A DNA stretch of 64,000 bases from positions 62,001 to 126,000 of the forward strand of contig NZ_MWQY01000013.1 in assembly GCF_002087085.1 (NCBI RefSeq), written 5' to 3'. Shown here in pieces: positions 25,627 through 34,302 of this stretch. The notes under the pieces were generated by a model, which did not search any database, was not told the origin of the DNA, and saw only the letters and a program-made list of their open reading frames with translations. The DNA comes from Marispirochaeta aestuarii. Lineage in GTDB: Bacteria; Spirochaetota; Spirochaetia; JC444; Marispirochaetaceae. A program made the translations under genes and the position numbers. Numbering within the stretch: the stretch's first letter is position 1; the number at the start of each line of letters is the position of its first letter.

Positions 25627-26916
25627 TCATTCTCCGAAGAGGCCGGTCATTATTTTCGGTATATACGGGGCTGCAGTGCGGGCGATGCCGGGGGGCAGAA
25701 AGAGCCGGACCTTGCGCAGAGACCTGGTGAATCCTTCAACCACGGAGGTTGAAAAAACCGATCCGCTGGAAGCGAAGGGCAGGAAGCTGTCGTTCCGGTA
25801 GATTAACAGATCCACCTCAAAGGATATGGGCTCAGGGATATCGAGAATCACCTCCCAGGCTTCAATCCCCGTATCGTATTCTTCCCGCAGAATCGAAGCT
25901 ATGCGGTTTTCCAGGTCCATCCGGGCATTCAGGTCCGTAGCCTGTTTGTGCAGCCGGGGATCGAAGGGGCATTCGAAGGCGGTTTTCAGGAGCCGGCGTT
26001 CAAAGACCATTCTGGCCAGCTGGTAGTAGCTTCTCTCCCGTATGGCCAGGGTCCGATAGAAACCTGCGTCGTCCAGGCCGTAGAGCGCCTCCTGGTCGAG
26101 GTCGTTCTCCGTCAGTCCCAGAAGCACCGCTTTCTTTATCATCGCCGTGGCAATGCGTACGGTGCGGTGCCAGTAGACGCTGCGGTACATCTGATACTTG
26201 GCAAAGAGCAGGCTCTCCACGGAACCGAGTCCCCGTTCATCCAGGGCCAGGGCGGAGGCTGTCGGAATGATCTTGTCGATAAAGAAGTCCGTGTCCTGTA
26301 TGCCGTAGGGAACACCGCAGAAGAAGGCGTCCCGGTTCAGGTAATCCAGCTTGTCCGGGTCCAGCACTCCGGAGAGAATCCTGCGGAAAAAGAGGATCTC
26401 TCCGTTGTTGTGATGATCCATCCCCTCATCCACAATGGCGGCTACCACATAGGGTTCCACCCCCACATCCTCCCGCAGCACCCGCTGGAAGGGGGGAGTC
26501 ATGACCAGCCGTCCGGTGAGGACTTCATGATCCAGCAGGGGAAGGTCCTTGAAGGAATGGGTATAGGGAAAGTGTCCCAGATCGTGGAGCAGGGAGGCGC
26601 ATAAAAATGCCTTGACCCCTTCGAGACTGACAGGAGGGCTTCGCCGGTCGACGCTGATGTGACGGATTATCCGCTTGGCAAGGTGAAAAACCCCGAGGCT
26701 GTGGTTCAGACGGGTATGGGTGGCCCCTGGATACACCAGGTAGGCCGGGCCCAGCTGACGGATGCCCGCCAGTTTCTGGAACTCCCCCAGGGAGATCAGT
26801 TTTTTCAGTGCCGGGGTCAGATAGATGTTCTGCCACAGGGGATCCCGGATGGCCTCGGTGTAATCGCTGCTCAGATGTTCAAGGATTTTTTGACGAGTCT
26901 GCTGTTCTATTCCCAC
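25627..26916 (-). CDS. HD-domain phosphohydrolase, dNTPase/SAMHD1-like
   Basis: Typical HD metal-binding residues are visible: H in THTRLNHSLGV (about residue 68), HD in SLLHDLGHFPYTHSF (about 108), and D in DPDKLDYLNRDAFFCGVPYG (about 185). The pattern, with DYLxRDxxxxGV, is that of dNTP triphosphohydrolase-like proteins (SAMHD1 and YwfO relatives), which cut triphosphate from dNTPs or similar nucleotides. The start is taken at GTG 26916 because AAAGGA lies seven bases ahead; an upstream TTG at 26949 would add eleven lysine-rich residues. Length is 429 residues. The exact substrate is unproven. Confidence 0.82.
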   Translation of the reverse strand: MGIEQQTRQKILEHLSSDYTEAIRDPLWQNIYLTPALKKLISLGEFQKLAGIRQLGPAYLVYPGATHTRLNHSLGVFHLAKRIIRHISVDRRSPPVSLEGVKAFLCASLLHDLGHFPYTHSFKDLPLLDHEVLTGRLVMTPPFQRVLREDVGVEPYVVAAIVDEGMDHHNNGEILFFRRILSGVLDPDKLDYLNRDAFFCGVPYGIQDTDFFIDKIIPTASALALDERGLGSVESLLFAKYQMYRSVYWHRTVRIATAMIKKAVLLGLTENDLDQEALYGLDDAGFYRTLAIRERSYYQLARMVFERRLLKTAFECPFDPRLHKQATDLNARMDLENRIASILREEYDTGIEAWEVILDIPEPISFEVDLLIYRNDSFLPFASSGSVFSTSVVEGFTRSLRKVRLFLPPGIARTAAPYIPKIMTGLFGE

Positions 26917-26988
26917 GTTTATTCCTTTAGAGCTGCCCTTTTTTCTCAAAACAGTCTACTCCGGGGTTTTTCCTTCTGTCCAGTGTGT

Positions 26989-27016
26989 TTGACAGAACCG
27001 GGGCTATGGGGATACC
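26989..27016 (+). promoter_or_regulatory. candidate promoter immediately upstream of the lipoprotein at 27026
   Basis: A perfect TTGACA (26989-26994) is followed after 16 bases by GATACC (27011-27016), a weak -10. The predicted transcription start falls within a few bases of the ATG at 27026. Confidence 0.35.
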
Positions 27017-27025
27017 ATTTTGAGG

Positions 27026-27676
27026 ATGGACAGACTGTATGGCATGTTCCTTATCGTGATTCTTGCAGGCCTTCTTGGTTCGGGATGCAGCCGCAACCGG
27101 AGTGCCGACGAAGGACGGCCCGACACCGCGTCGGTTTCCGCGGCGGAACGGGCTGAGATCGCTGAACTTCAGTCAGAAACGACGCCTCCTCCGCCACCGC
27201 AGGAGCCGCGCAGGAGTTCGTCCTCCGAAGAACGAAGCCGGGCAAGGACGGTTTCAGCTGCTTTTTTTGCTGTTGATGATACGGGATTTTCCCTCAGGAG
27301 TCCTGAGGTTTTCGACTACGAGATCGGACGCCTTGAGCGACGGATACCTGAAGGTCTTGCTTCCTGCCTTGTACTGCTTGGAAGCGACCTGCCTGGGGAG
27401 TACCTGGCTCCGGAATGGCGCGCACATCTGAACCGTCAGTCCGAACAGTTTGAACGGCAGCCTGTAGGCTTTCGCGTCTCTGCGGACGACGGGGAGGGGG
27501 CCCTGAATACCCGTTTCAAGGCTCTCTGGAACGACAGCATGGTAATCGGGTTTGTGAGGGCCCGGAACGGGGAGGATGGCAGGTATCTGCTTGAGGATCT
27601 CGGGATAGAGAAAAGACTGGAAAAGCCGTACCCGAACATGGAGATTCCGCCTCCCCTGGCGGATACTGTATACTGA
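27026..27676 (+). CDS. putative lipoprotein of unknown function
   Basis: The protein has 216 residues. The start at ATG 27026 is preferred to the TTG at 27020. The N-terminus has a lipoprotein signal with lipobox LLGSGC (cysteine about residue 21). A disordered Ser/Arg/Pro-rich linker reaches about residue 80, and then comes a folded domain of about 135 residues (FSLRSPEVFDYEIGRLERRIPEGLASCLVLL ... ALWNDSMVIGFVRARNG). No family is recognised. The PilZ-like gene follows after 29 bases with a strong AGGAG, so the two may be expressed together. Confidence 0.72.
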   Translation: MDRLYGMFLIVILAGLLGSGCSRNRSADEGRPDTASVSAAERAEIAELQSETTPPPPPQEPRRSSSSEERSRARTVSAAFFAVDDTGFSLRSPEVFDYEIGRLERRIPEGLASCLVLLGSDLPGEYLAPEWRAHLNRQSEQFERQPVGFRVSADDGEGALNTRFKALWNDSMVIGFVRARNGEDGRYLLEDLGIEKRLEKPYPNMEIPPPLADTVY

Positions 27677-27705
27677 TACCGGATAAACGAAGTGACAGGA
27701 GAAAA

Positions 27706-28959
27706 ATGATGGGAACCCCCGTAGGCCGTGTGGAGCGAGAGTTTGTACTGAATAATGTGGCGGAAAAGAAGATATCCCTCAGGGTTCACGGATACAAGAA
27801 AACCCGCCAGGCCATTGTGCTCAGAATCGAAGAGGATGTACTGGTTCTGTACAATGATACGGAGGGATGGAGTGATTTCTCCGCCAAAGAGGAGATCCGC
27901 GTATTTTTTTCCTACTTCGGACACGTAATGACTTTTCCCAGCCGCGTAAAGAGTGCCGACGACTATCTGAGTATAGAAATCCCCGGAGAAATGATAAAGA
28001 ACCTGCAGCGAAAATACGAGCGCATTGCCCTGCCGCCGGGAACAATGGTCAGCTTTGCGGTGGAGAATATCACCTACGAACTTACCTTTCCCAAGACGGA
28101 AGAGTACAACCCGGCGGAACAGCCCGCTTACGGGGATGCTTTTCCCCAGGAATCACTGGATAAACTGATGGCGGGGGCTGCTAAAAAGATCAGCGAGTTC
28201 AAGGCGAATTACCGGATTCAGATGTTCCGGGACCGGGGGCCGAAGGGCTGGGAAGAGGAGATAATTACCCGCACCGGAAAGTCGCTGTTTGTCTCCCCCA
28301 TCAAGGCGGGGGTACCGAAAACAGATCCCGATATGTCCGGGAGGATCCTCACCAAGGCCCAGGCTCTGGCTCCGGAATACAATATCAATCTCTCGGAGCT
28401 CCTGGGCAGCGAAGCCGAACTGGATGAAAGGTTTTCCCAGCTGTCGGATAAGGACATCGTTGCAGTAATCTACTGCCCCCTGATCTATCACGATTATGTG
28501 ATCGGCTATATTCATGTCTGGTCGGAGCATGTCACCCTGGGAATAGAGGTTTTTGAATATCTCTACCAGTTTTCAAAGGTGCTCGTATATGCCCTGAAAA
28601 ATCACGCCTACTTCGATAATATTGAAAGGCAGAAAGGGGAGTATGCAGCCGAGATCCTCGATATCTCCGCCTCTGGACTCCTGTTTACTCATACGTCCCG
28701 GGAGCTTCATGAACGGCTTGTCCTCTATACCGACCTTGATCTGTTTTTACGTATGGGACCGAGGAAGATGGTTATCGGTTCCCGCATTATGAGAAAATAT
28801 CAGGATAACAAGCAGACTTATTACGGATGTCAGTTTCTGGACCTGAAGCCGGAGGATTTTCGCTTTCTTTTTGATTCAATTTACGGGCGGGAGCTGACCC
28901 CGGAAGACGAGGAGCTGTGGGAAGGCGGCGCAGAACCGCCGAAACTTACCTTCACCTAG
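27706..28959 (+). CDS. PilZ-like protein with GAF-like insert (spirochaete DUF1577-type)
   Basis: The protein has 417 residues and no signal peptide. Residues 1-100 resemble the YcgR-N barrel that precedes PilZ domains. Then comes RKYER (about residue 102), which fits the PilZ RxxxR c-di-GMP motif. The second PilZ motif, D-x-S-x-x-G, is present as DISASG but only near residue 318. Between them lies about 200 residues with a GAF-like pattern (VAVIYCPLIYHDYVIGYIHVWSE). The C-terminal part, including YYGCQFLDLKPEDFRFLFDSIYGR, closes like a PilZ domain. I infer a c-di-GMP-related regulator, though binding is uncertain with the motifs so far apart. AGGAG stands four bases before the ATG. Confidence 0.65.
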   Translation: MMGTPVGRVEREFVLNNVAEKKISLRVHGYKKTRQAIVLRIEEDVLVLYNDTEGWSDFSAKEEIRVFFSYFGHVMTFPSRVKSADDYLSIEIPGEMIKNLQRKYERIALPPGTMVSFAVENITYELTFPKTEEYNPAEQPAYGDAFPQESLDKLMAGAAKKISEFKANYRIQMFRDRGPKGWEEEIITRTGKSLFVSPIKAGVPKTDPDMSGRILTKAQALAPEYNINLSELLGSEAELDERFSQLSDKDIVAVIYCPLIYHDYVIGYIHVWSEHVTLGIEVFEYLYQFSKVLVYALKNHAYFDNIERQKGEYAAEILDISASGLLFTHTSRELHERLVLYTDLDLFLRMGPRKMVIGSRIMRKYQDNKQTYYGCQFLDLKPEDFRFLFDSIYGRELTPEDEELWEGGAEPPKLTFT

Positions 28960-29008
28960 CAGGGACGTATCAAGGACTCGCTGTATTGATCCGAAAATGT
29001 AGTTGAAA

Positions 29009-31708
29009 ATGTTTCGCATTATTCTGGAGCTGAATGATTTTTATCTTCTCAGAAAAATGAAGGCCCGTCTGATGGGAGAGGTCTCCGAGGGCTTTTCTTC
29101 CCTCTATCCCGGGTTGTCCGCATTCCGTGTCGAGGGGGCGGCCCTGGTCCTGGAGGCCGGGGATATCGCGGCGGATTATCTGGTGGAAGGTCTTTATCGT
29201 TTTTACCAGGAGCTTCTGAAAAAGCGTCTGCTTTTGCACGGATTCTTCATCGGGGTTGATTATTCTCCTTCGAAGGAATTCAGCATACATCCCGATGGAA
29301 AGTGGAGTGTTCTCTCCCCCGGGCTTGATTCCCTTTCCCTGACGGAAAGCGCCAACGAGGTGCTTATGCCGTTTGTCTGCACCGAGGGCAGCGGACCGCT
29401 GCTGAGGGTAACCGGAATCAGCGATGCTTCCGCCGAAAAGGCGCAGCCTTTTCATGGTTTTGCAGAAGGTGAAAACCTCGCTCTGATACATGAGATCTTT
29501 CAGTCCTGGAAGGACTCCCGCCGGAAAGGACGGCCCTTTTTTATACATTCCCTCAACCCCGCCGAGCAGTATCGTCTGGCAGTCTCCGTGGCTGATGAGG
29601 CGGGAGAGGCGGAGAACCTGCCTCTCATAGATCTGAACTATCCCTGGCGTTCACCCTGCGGGGCCTTTCTAGGGGCCTTCGGCCCTGGTCAGGATCTCTC
29701 GCTTGCCTCTGAGGTACCGGAAGAATCACGGGAAGAGTGGAGGGAGCTGGGAGAAGGATTATTCCGGGGAGAGGATCTCTTCTGCGAGCAGGATGCCCTC
29801 TCCTGGTTGAGCAGGACTTTTCCCGCCTACGCCGGGGGAGCGAGGAAGCGGGGTGTTGTTCCCGTTGTCCTGCTGACCGGTGCGGAGAGAATGAACCGTG
29901 TCGCCCGGCGTATAGTGGAAGGTATTCTGGCCCCTCTGCATGAGCGGGGCATTCTGTTCTGTCTGCTTCTGGGAGCCCGTCCGCCCCGTTATAAGCGATC
30001 ATCCTGCAATTTTACAGAGTTCCGACGGGCTCCGCACAAGGGAAGGCAGACGGATTTGTATCGGCTCTACTCGGGACTAAAGGATGACGAGAAGAAAAGC
30101 ATCTCTGCTGCAGCACTTTTTGCCCCTTTTCTGCCGGCTGCCGATCTTCTGAGCTGTCTGTACAGGACCGGTTCCCCCAGGCAGAAGATCGATACACTTT
30201 TCGCGAAACTTGTCGCCTCCGGCGGAGCGTTCAGAACGTGGAGGTATTTCTTTCCCCTTCTGAAGCTGCCGTACCGCTTGTCCCGTGAAGATTTTCAGCG
30301 GAGGGGAATAAACGAACTTCTCTCGTTTTCCGGTGGAATGAATCCGGCTCCCTTCGGACTCGAATACGCCGCCATTGCGGCCATGCTCTCTCCGGATCAC
30401 GCCGTTTCCCTGTTCGTTCCTCTTCTGCGGGTGGTTTACGGATTTGGGGGCGATAAGTCGCTTCCGGTACTGTTCAGCGTTTTTGGCCTGCTGAAAGGGC
30501 GGCACAGGCGTCTTTTCCGTATCGCCGGGTTCCTTATGGGACGGGAAACTGCGTACGCCGAACCTGAGGATACCGCAGGGGCGGAAGACGAATATGAGAG
30601 TGAGATCGACTCCCTGGTGGATATTGTTTCGGTGGGAAATATGCTTTTCCGCGGGGACCACAGTTCCGCCCTGAGTCGGGCCAAGAATGTGCTTTTCCGT
30701 GTACAGGAGAAACAGAGTCCCTGCCATGTTGCCCGTGCCCAGCTCTCCGTTGGATCTTCCATGCTCTGCATGGGAAGAGTGGAAGAGGCAAACGACTACT
30801 TTTCTCTGGCCTACGAAACCAGCAAATCCTGCTCCAATACGACTGACAGGATGGAATCGTGTATACGACGGGGTATATCCCTCTTTTTGTTCGGAAATTA
30901 TTCCCGGGCCGATCGGCAGCTGTCCGACGGTATTCGTATCGCAGGGGGATACTGTCGCGGGGATTCCCTGCTGTTCGCCCACTTTCTCAAGGGCCGCATT
31001 GCCTTTACCCTTGGACGTTATGCCGCTGCGGAGGAGCTGTTCTGGAAATGCCTCTCCATTGCAACGGTACTTGGAGAACCCCATCAGTTGTTTTATGCCT
31101 GGCTGGGGCGTTCCATGATTTACAGCGGCCGCCTGCGGGAGGGGACCGGGATTCTGGCACAGCTTCCTCGAACCGCGGAGGTTCTGTATTACACAGCGGA
31201 GGGAAAGCTCTTCGAGGGAGATATCCCCTGTGCCCTGGATCTGGCCCGACGCAGCGAAAGGACTATCCGCATCGAAACCCCGCCGGTCGGCTGTTTCGGC
31301 AGATACACCTGGCAGAACGGTTACAGCAACGTCGAGGACTGCGCCTTTCACGGACCCGACGGAAGACGGGTGCTTTTCAACTGTGTAAGCGCTTTTCGCT
31401 GGTACCTGGAGAGCCTCGGCGGAAACCCTCAGGCCGGTCGTATGGTACTTGAGCAGATCACCAGGGAAGAAAAACTGGGCGAGCTCGATCCCTATTATCA
31501 TTTCTATTACCTGGTTCATGCCCTTCTTATTCCCGAGGATACCCACAATGAATCCCTGGAACGGATAACCTATGTAAGCAAGGGCTTGAAGTACCTGCAG
31601 CGGATCGGGTCGGTCATCGATGATGTATCTTCCAGGCTGGATTTCATTAATAAAAGTCACTGGAACAGGATGCTGATGGATATAGCAAGGAATGAGAAAC
31701 TGGCGTGA
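29009..31708 (+). CDS. large TPR protein with degraded STAND/AAA-like N-terminal half
   Basis: The protein has about 899 residues; a TTG at 29003 is an alternative start. No signal or membrane segment is visible. Residues 1-150 have no recognised family. Residues 165-420 have the rhythm of a STAND/AAA ATPase (FFIHSLNPAEQYRLAVSVADEAG, LPLIDLNYPW, VVPVVLLTGAERMN, LLLGARPPRY), but there is no Walker A GxxxxGK. Residues 545-800 contain TPR-like units (ARAQLSVGSSMLCMGRVEEANDYF, HFLKGRIAFTLGRYAAAEELF). It may be a MalT-like regulator that has lost nucleotide binding. No DNA-binding domain is visible. The tRNA gene follows. Confidence 0.55.
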   Translation: MFRIILELNDFYLLRKMKARLMGEVSEGFSSLYPGLSAFRVEGAALVLEAGDIAADYLVEGLYRFYQELLKKRLLLHGFFIGVDYSPSKEFSIHPDGKWSVLSPGLDSLSLTESANEVLMPFVCTEGSGPLLRVTGISDASAEKAQPFHGFAEGENLALIHEIFQSWKDSRRKGRPFFIHSLNPAEQYRLAVSVADEAGEAENLPLIDLNYPWRSPCGAFLGAFGPGQDLSLASEVPEESREEWRELGEGLFRGEDLFCEQDALSWLSRTFPAYAGGARKRGVVPVVLLTGAERMNRVARRIVEGILAPLHERGILFCLLLGARPPRYKRSSCNFTEFRRAPHKGRQTDLYRLYSGLKDDEKKSISAAALFAPFLPAADLLSCLYRTGSPRQKIDTLFAKLVASGGAFRTWRYFFPLLKLPYRLSREDFQRRGINELLSFSGGMNPAPFGLEYAAIAAMLSPDHAVSLFVPLLRVVYGFGGDKSLPVLFSVFGLLKGRHRRLFRIAGFLMGRETAYAEPEDTAGAEDEYESEIDSLVDIVSVGNMLFRGDHSSALSRAKNVLFRVQEKQSPCHVARAQLSVGSSMLCMGRVEEANDYFSLAYETSKSCSNTTDRMESCIRRGISLFLFGNYSRADRQLSDGIRIAGGYCRGDSLLFAHFLKGRIAFTLGRYAAAEELFWKCLSIATVLGEPHQLFYAWLGRSMIYSGRLREGTGILAQLPRTAEVLYYTAEGKLFEGDIPCALDLARRSERTIRIETPPVGCFGRYTWQNGYSNVEDCAFHGPDGRRVLFNCVSAFRWYLESLGGNPQAGRMVLEQITREEKLGELDPYYHFYYLVHALLIPEDTHNESLERITYVSKGLKYLQRIGSVIDDVSSRLDFINKSHWNRMLMDIARNEKLA

Positions 31709-31735
31709 AACCGGGAAAAACTCTCGGGAGGATGC

Positions 31736-31764
31736 TTGACACATGCCCTTTGCATTGCTATAGT
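31736..31764 (+). promoter_or_regulatory. sigma-70-type promoter for tRNA-Met
   Basis: TTGACA (31736-31741) and TATAGT (31759-31764) are exactly 17 bases apart and end 17 bases before the tRNA. This is the strongest promoter in the window. Confidence 0.85.
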
Positions 31765-31781
31765 ACCGCTACATTTTTAGA

Positions 31782-31854
31782 GGTGGCGTAGCTCAGTCGG
31801 TAGAGCAAACGGCTCATATCCGTTCGGTCAGGGGTTCAAGTCCCTTCGCCACTA
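31782..31854 (+). tRNA. tRNA-Met (anticodon CAT)
   Basis: This 73-base gene has a clear cloverleaf. The acceptor arms are GGTGGCG / CGCCACT with a G-U first pair. The D-arm is AGCTCAGTCGGTAGAGC, the anticodon stem AACGG/CCGTT, the loop CTCATAT (anticodon CAT), and the T-arm contains GGTTCAAGTCC. The anticodon stem lacks the three G-C pairs of initiator tRNA, so this is elongator Met. A tRNA-Ile2 whose C34 is modified to lysidine cannot be fully excluded, but the acceptor and D-arm look like Met. CCA is not encoded. It has its own promoter and terminator. Confidence 0.93.
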
Positions 31855-31858
31855 ACGG

Positions 31859-31894
31859 CCGGTAATTCCTTTTTGGACTTGCCGGTTTTTTTTT
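31859..31894 (+). terminator. rho-independent terminator after tRNA-Met
   Basis: The arms CCGGTAA (31859-31865) and TTGCCGG (31879-31885) form seven pairs including one G-U, followed by nine T residues (31886-31894). Confidence 0.85.
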
Positions 31895-31935
31895 ATCCGT
31901 ATACCATGGACCCAGTCTGTTTTGAGGAGTCTCCC

Positions 31936-32709
31936 ATGCTCGGGTTCTGCATTAAAAAAACCTTTTTTGATATCTGGGATAATCTTTTTCTACTGCTGTT
32001 GATTAACATCGGCTTCATTCTGATGCTGGGCGTCGTCATTTATCTGCCGTCTCTGCTGAGCTTTTCTCCCTTTCTGTCGATTTTCGGCCTTTCCCTGGGA
32101 ATCCTGCTTTTTTCAGTCTATCTCGGCGGGGCGGTTAAAATGACAAAGGAGATGTCGGATTTTCGTTCCGTATCCATAAGCTCCCTTCCCCGATACATAA
32201 GGGATAATCTGATACCCTCACTGGCGATCGGCGGCATCGCTATCCTTCAGGTCGTTCTTTTTTCCGTGATTTTTCCCTTTTACATGAATATCGGAGGAAT
32301 TATCGGCCTGGGAGTGGCTTCCCTTCTTTTCTGGACAAGTTTTATCTGGTGGCTTGCAAGCCAATATTACTGGCCCCTTTACTGTCGTCTGGAGAGAAAT
32401 ATCGGGAAATCCCTGAAAAAGTCGGTCCTGCTCTTTTTCGACAATACGGGATTTACCCTGTTCCTGGGGCTGGGCAGTCTTTTCCTGCTGGTGATTTCGG
32501 GCTTTACCGCCTTTCTGGTTCCCGGTTTTGCCGCGATTCTCCTCTGGCATCAGGTCGCGTTCAAGCTGCGCCTCTACAAGTACGATTATCTTGAAGAGAA
32601 TCCGGGGGCTGATCGGAAGCGTATCCCCTGGGCCGTACTTGTCCAGGAGGATCGGGAAAAGCTGGGTCCCCGCAGCCTTAAGGGCATGATCTTTCCCTGG
32701 AAGGAATAA
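31936..32709 (+). CDS. multi-pass membrane protein, YesL/DUF624-like
   Basis: The protein has 257 residues from the ATG at 31936, chosen because GGAG lies eight bases ahead and because longer frames would overlap the tRNA terminator. It has about six membrane helices: LFLLLLINIGFILMLGVVIYL, LSIFGLSLGILLFSVYL, LAIGGIAILQVVLFSVIF, IIGLGVASLLFWTSFIWWL, FTLFLGLGSLFLLVISGF and AAILLWHQVAFKL. The opening (KKTFFDIWDNLFLLLLIN) and general layout recall the YesL/DUF624 family, but the match is from memory only. It has a basic cytoplasmic tail. No promoter was seen between the terminator and this gene. Confidence 0.68.
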   Translation: MLGFCIKKTFFDIWDNLFLLLLINIGFILMLGVVIYLPSLLSFSPFLSIFGLSLGILLFSVYLGGAVKMTKEMSDFRSVSISSLPRYIRDNLIPSLAIGGIAILQVVLFSVIFPFYMNIGGIIGLGVASLLFWTSFIWWLASQYYWPLYCRLERNIGKSLKKSVLLFFDNTGFTLFLGLGSLFLLVISGFTAFLVPGFAAILLWHQVAFKLRLYKYDYLEENPGADRKRIPWAVLVQEDREKLGPRSLKGMIFPWKE

Positions 32710-32718
32710 GCTGCGCGC

Positions 32719-34221
32719 CTAGTCCGGCCCCGGGGAAATAAGGGCTTCCTCGATCTCAGGAGCTCTGTCCAGCTGGTTCGACTCCCATAGGTACAACACA
32801 AGCCGTGCCGCCCGGTGGTATATGGCGGTACGTATGCTTGTCTCGATATGGGCCAGGGCAAAGGGGCTGACAAAGCTGAAGGCCAGAGCCGCAGGATGGT
32901 AGCGCGCCTTCAGGGTTTTCTGCAGACGGCGGATCCTGCCGGCAATACCGGCAACCCGTAAGCCGCGGCGGGCGCCGGTAAAGATTCCCCTGATAAGTTC
33001 ATCCTCCGTCAGTTCGTTGATCCGTACCGCAAATTCCAAGGATATTCGTCCAAGGGTGCTTCTGATACCCGGGGCGGAATAGAGCCGGGACAGCAGCAGG
33101 ACCGAGCTGAAGTAGCCGCCGGCAATTATCTCCCTGAGTCGCAGCTCTTCAAAGGACGGGACTTTTTGCGGCGCATAGTGTTCTGCCGCGGATTGCCAGA
33201 GGGCCTTGATCCCCTCGATGAAACCCGGAGAGCTCCCCGGGGAACTCAGAACCTGCCGCCGGGCCGCCAGAACCGCGGCATTCTTCAGTCTTCTGAGTAT
33301 GCGTCCCGTTCTGGCGCCCGGTCTGCTCCGGGTTTCCCCGCTTTTAAGGGCATCCTCGATATGGTGGTCCGTCTCGATCCCAAGATCCCGGAGCACCGCA
33401 TTGACCCGCTGGGCGCCTTCTTCAAAAAGTATGGACTGCTCATCCCAGTTCTCCGGATTAAGGATCTCCTCCAGCCTGCGTCCTGCGTTGATTATCTCCT
33501 TTTTTTTCAGGGATTGTATGCGACCGGCGATGAGCGGATTTTCTCCTCCGTAGAGGTAAATGCCGTAATAGCTTATCCGTAAAAGCACAAGGGCATAGAG
33601 ATAGCGAAAGCTTCCGTCAAAAAGAATGCCCGTTATCATGGAGCGGACGAGATACAGAATCAGCATGGGAAGCCCGACAAGGGGGATCAGGGCGATCCGC
33701 AGTAATGGAAAAAGCAGCCGGACTCTTGAAAGCTGACGGATAAGCGGCAGACCCATGATACGGGAATAGGCCCGGCTGATGTTCCCCGCCCGGAGGAGCC
33801 ATTTCAGGCGGGTTCCGTAGAGTTTTCTCAGGAGGGGTCTGCGATGTATGTCGGCGTAGATATCGGAAAAGGCCAGCATGGCCACCTCCGCAGCATTCCG
33901 GACACTGAAGGAAAAGCGCAGCTGGTCACGGGCTTCCCCATCCGGGCCGGTGCGGATCTCCTGCAGGGAGAGGAGTATCTCCCGGATGTCCCGGGCAATC
34001 TCGTATTTCGGAGTAAAAAGCGTCGTCAGGCGGGCCCGGACGGTCTTTTCGGCTGCGCTGAAGCTGGCGAGCTCCGCCTCTTTCCATCCTGCTTCCATTT
34101 CCCTGAGCCGCCGGGGAAGCAGGTGCCGCCGGGCCAGCAGAAGAACAATCTGCACCACGGCGAAACGCATGCAGAGGGGAACAAGAAGCAGGGGAAGCAG
34201 CATCCACAAGTACTCCGGCAT
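32719..34221 (-). CDS. hypothetical membrane protein
   Basis: The protein has about 500 residues. The ATG at 34221 gives MPEYLWMLLPLLLVPLCMRFAVVQIVLLLARR, an N-terminal anchor; a GTG at 34269 would add 16 residues. A second hydrophobic region lies near residues 170-225 (LLFPLLRIALIPLVGLPMLILYLVRSM, then ALVLLRISYYGIYLY). The rest is helical and Arg-rich, possibly cytoplasmic. No family is recognised. It ends nine bases from the convergent YesL-like gene and diverges from the polymerase gene, sharing an 80-base intergenic region with it. Confidence 0.62.
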   Translation of the reverse strand: MPEYLWMLLPLLLVPLCMRFAVVQIVLLLARRHLLPRRLREMEAGWKEAELASFSAAEKTVRARLTTLFTPKYEIARDIREILLSLQEIRTGPDGEARDQLRFSFSVRNAAEVAMLAFSDIYADIHRRPLLRKLYGTRLKWLLRAGNISRAYSRIMGLPLIRQLSRVRLLFPLLRIALIPLVGLPMLILYLVRSMITGILFDGSFRYLYALVLLRISYYGIYLYGGENPLIAGRIQSLKKKEIINAGRRLEEILNPENWDEQSILFEEGAQRVNAVLRDLGIETDHHIEDALKSGETRSRPGARTGRILRRLKNAAVLAARRQVLSSPGSSPGFIEGIKALWQSAAEHYAPQKVPSFEELRLREIIAGGYFSSVLLLSRLYSAPGIRSTLGRISLEFAVRINELTEDELIRGIFTGARRGLRVAGIAGRIRRLQKTLKARYHPAALAFSFVSPFALAHIETSIRTAIYHRAARLVLYLWESNQLDRAPEIEEALISPGPD

Positions 34222-34278
34222 GAACCCATTGTATCCGCTGAAAAAGAGGGTAGCAACAGCTTGATTCACGCATCGATG

Positions 34279-34302
34279 TATACTAAACTAATGTTAAGTA
34301 TA
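34279..34302. promoter_or_regulatory. near-perfect palindrome overlapping the dnaE2 start (candidate SOS-type operator)
   Basis: TATACTAAAC (34279-34288) and GTTAAGTATA (34293-34302) are inverted repeats with nine of ten matches around the spacer TAAT. The core AAC-N4-GTT resembles the Gram-positive LexA box (GAAC-N4-GTTC). The final A is the first base of the dnaE2 ATG. No LexA site is known to me for this organism. Confidence 0.45.

Noticed and set aside
30077-31744. A 555-codon minus-strand frame opposite the 900-residue TPR gene
   Set aside because: No recognisable protein, and it crosses the tRNA promoter region. The plus strand carries TPR repeats.
31782-31854. tRNA considered as initiator tRNA-fMet
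   Set aside because: The anticodon stem AACGG/CCGTT lacks the three G-C pairs required for an initiator.
31873-31935. Upstream TTG and ATG starts for the YesL-like gene
   Set aside because: The TTG lies inside the tRNA terminator, and the ATG at 31906 has no ribosome site, whereas 31936 has GGAG.
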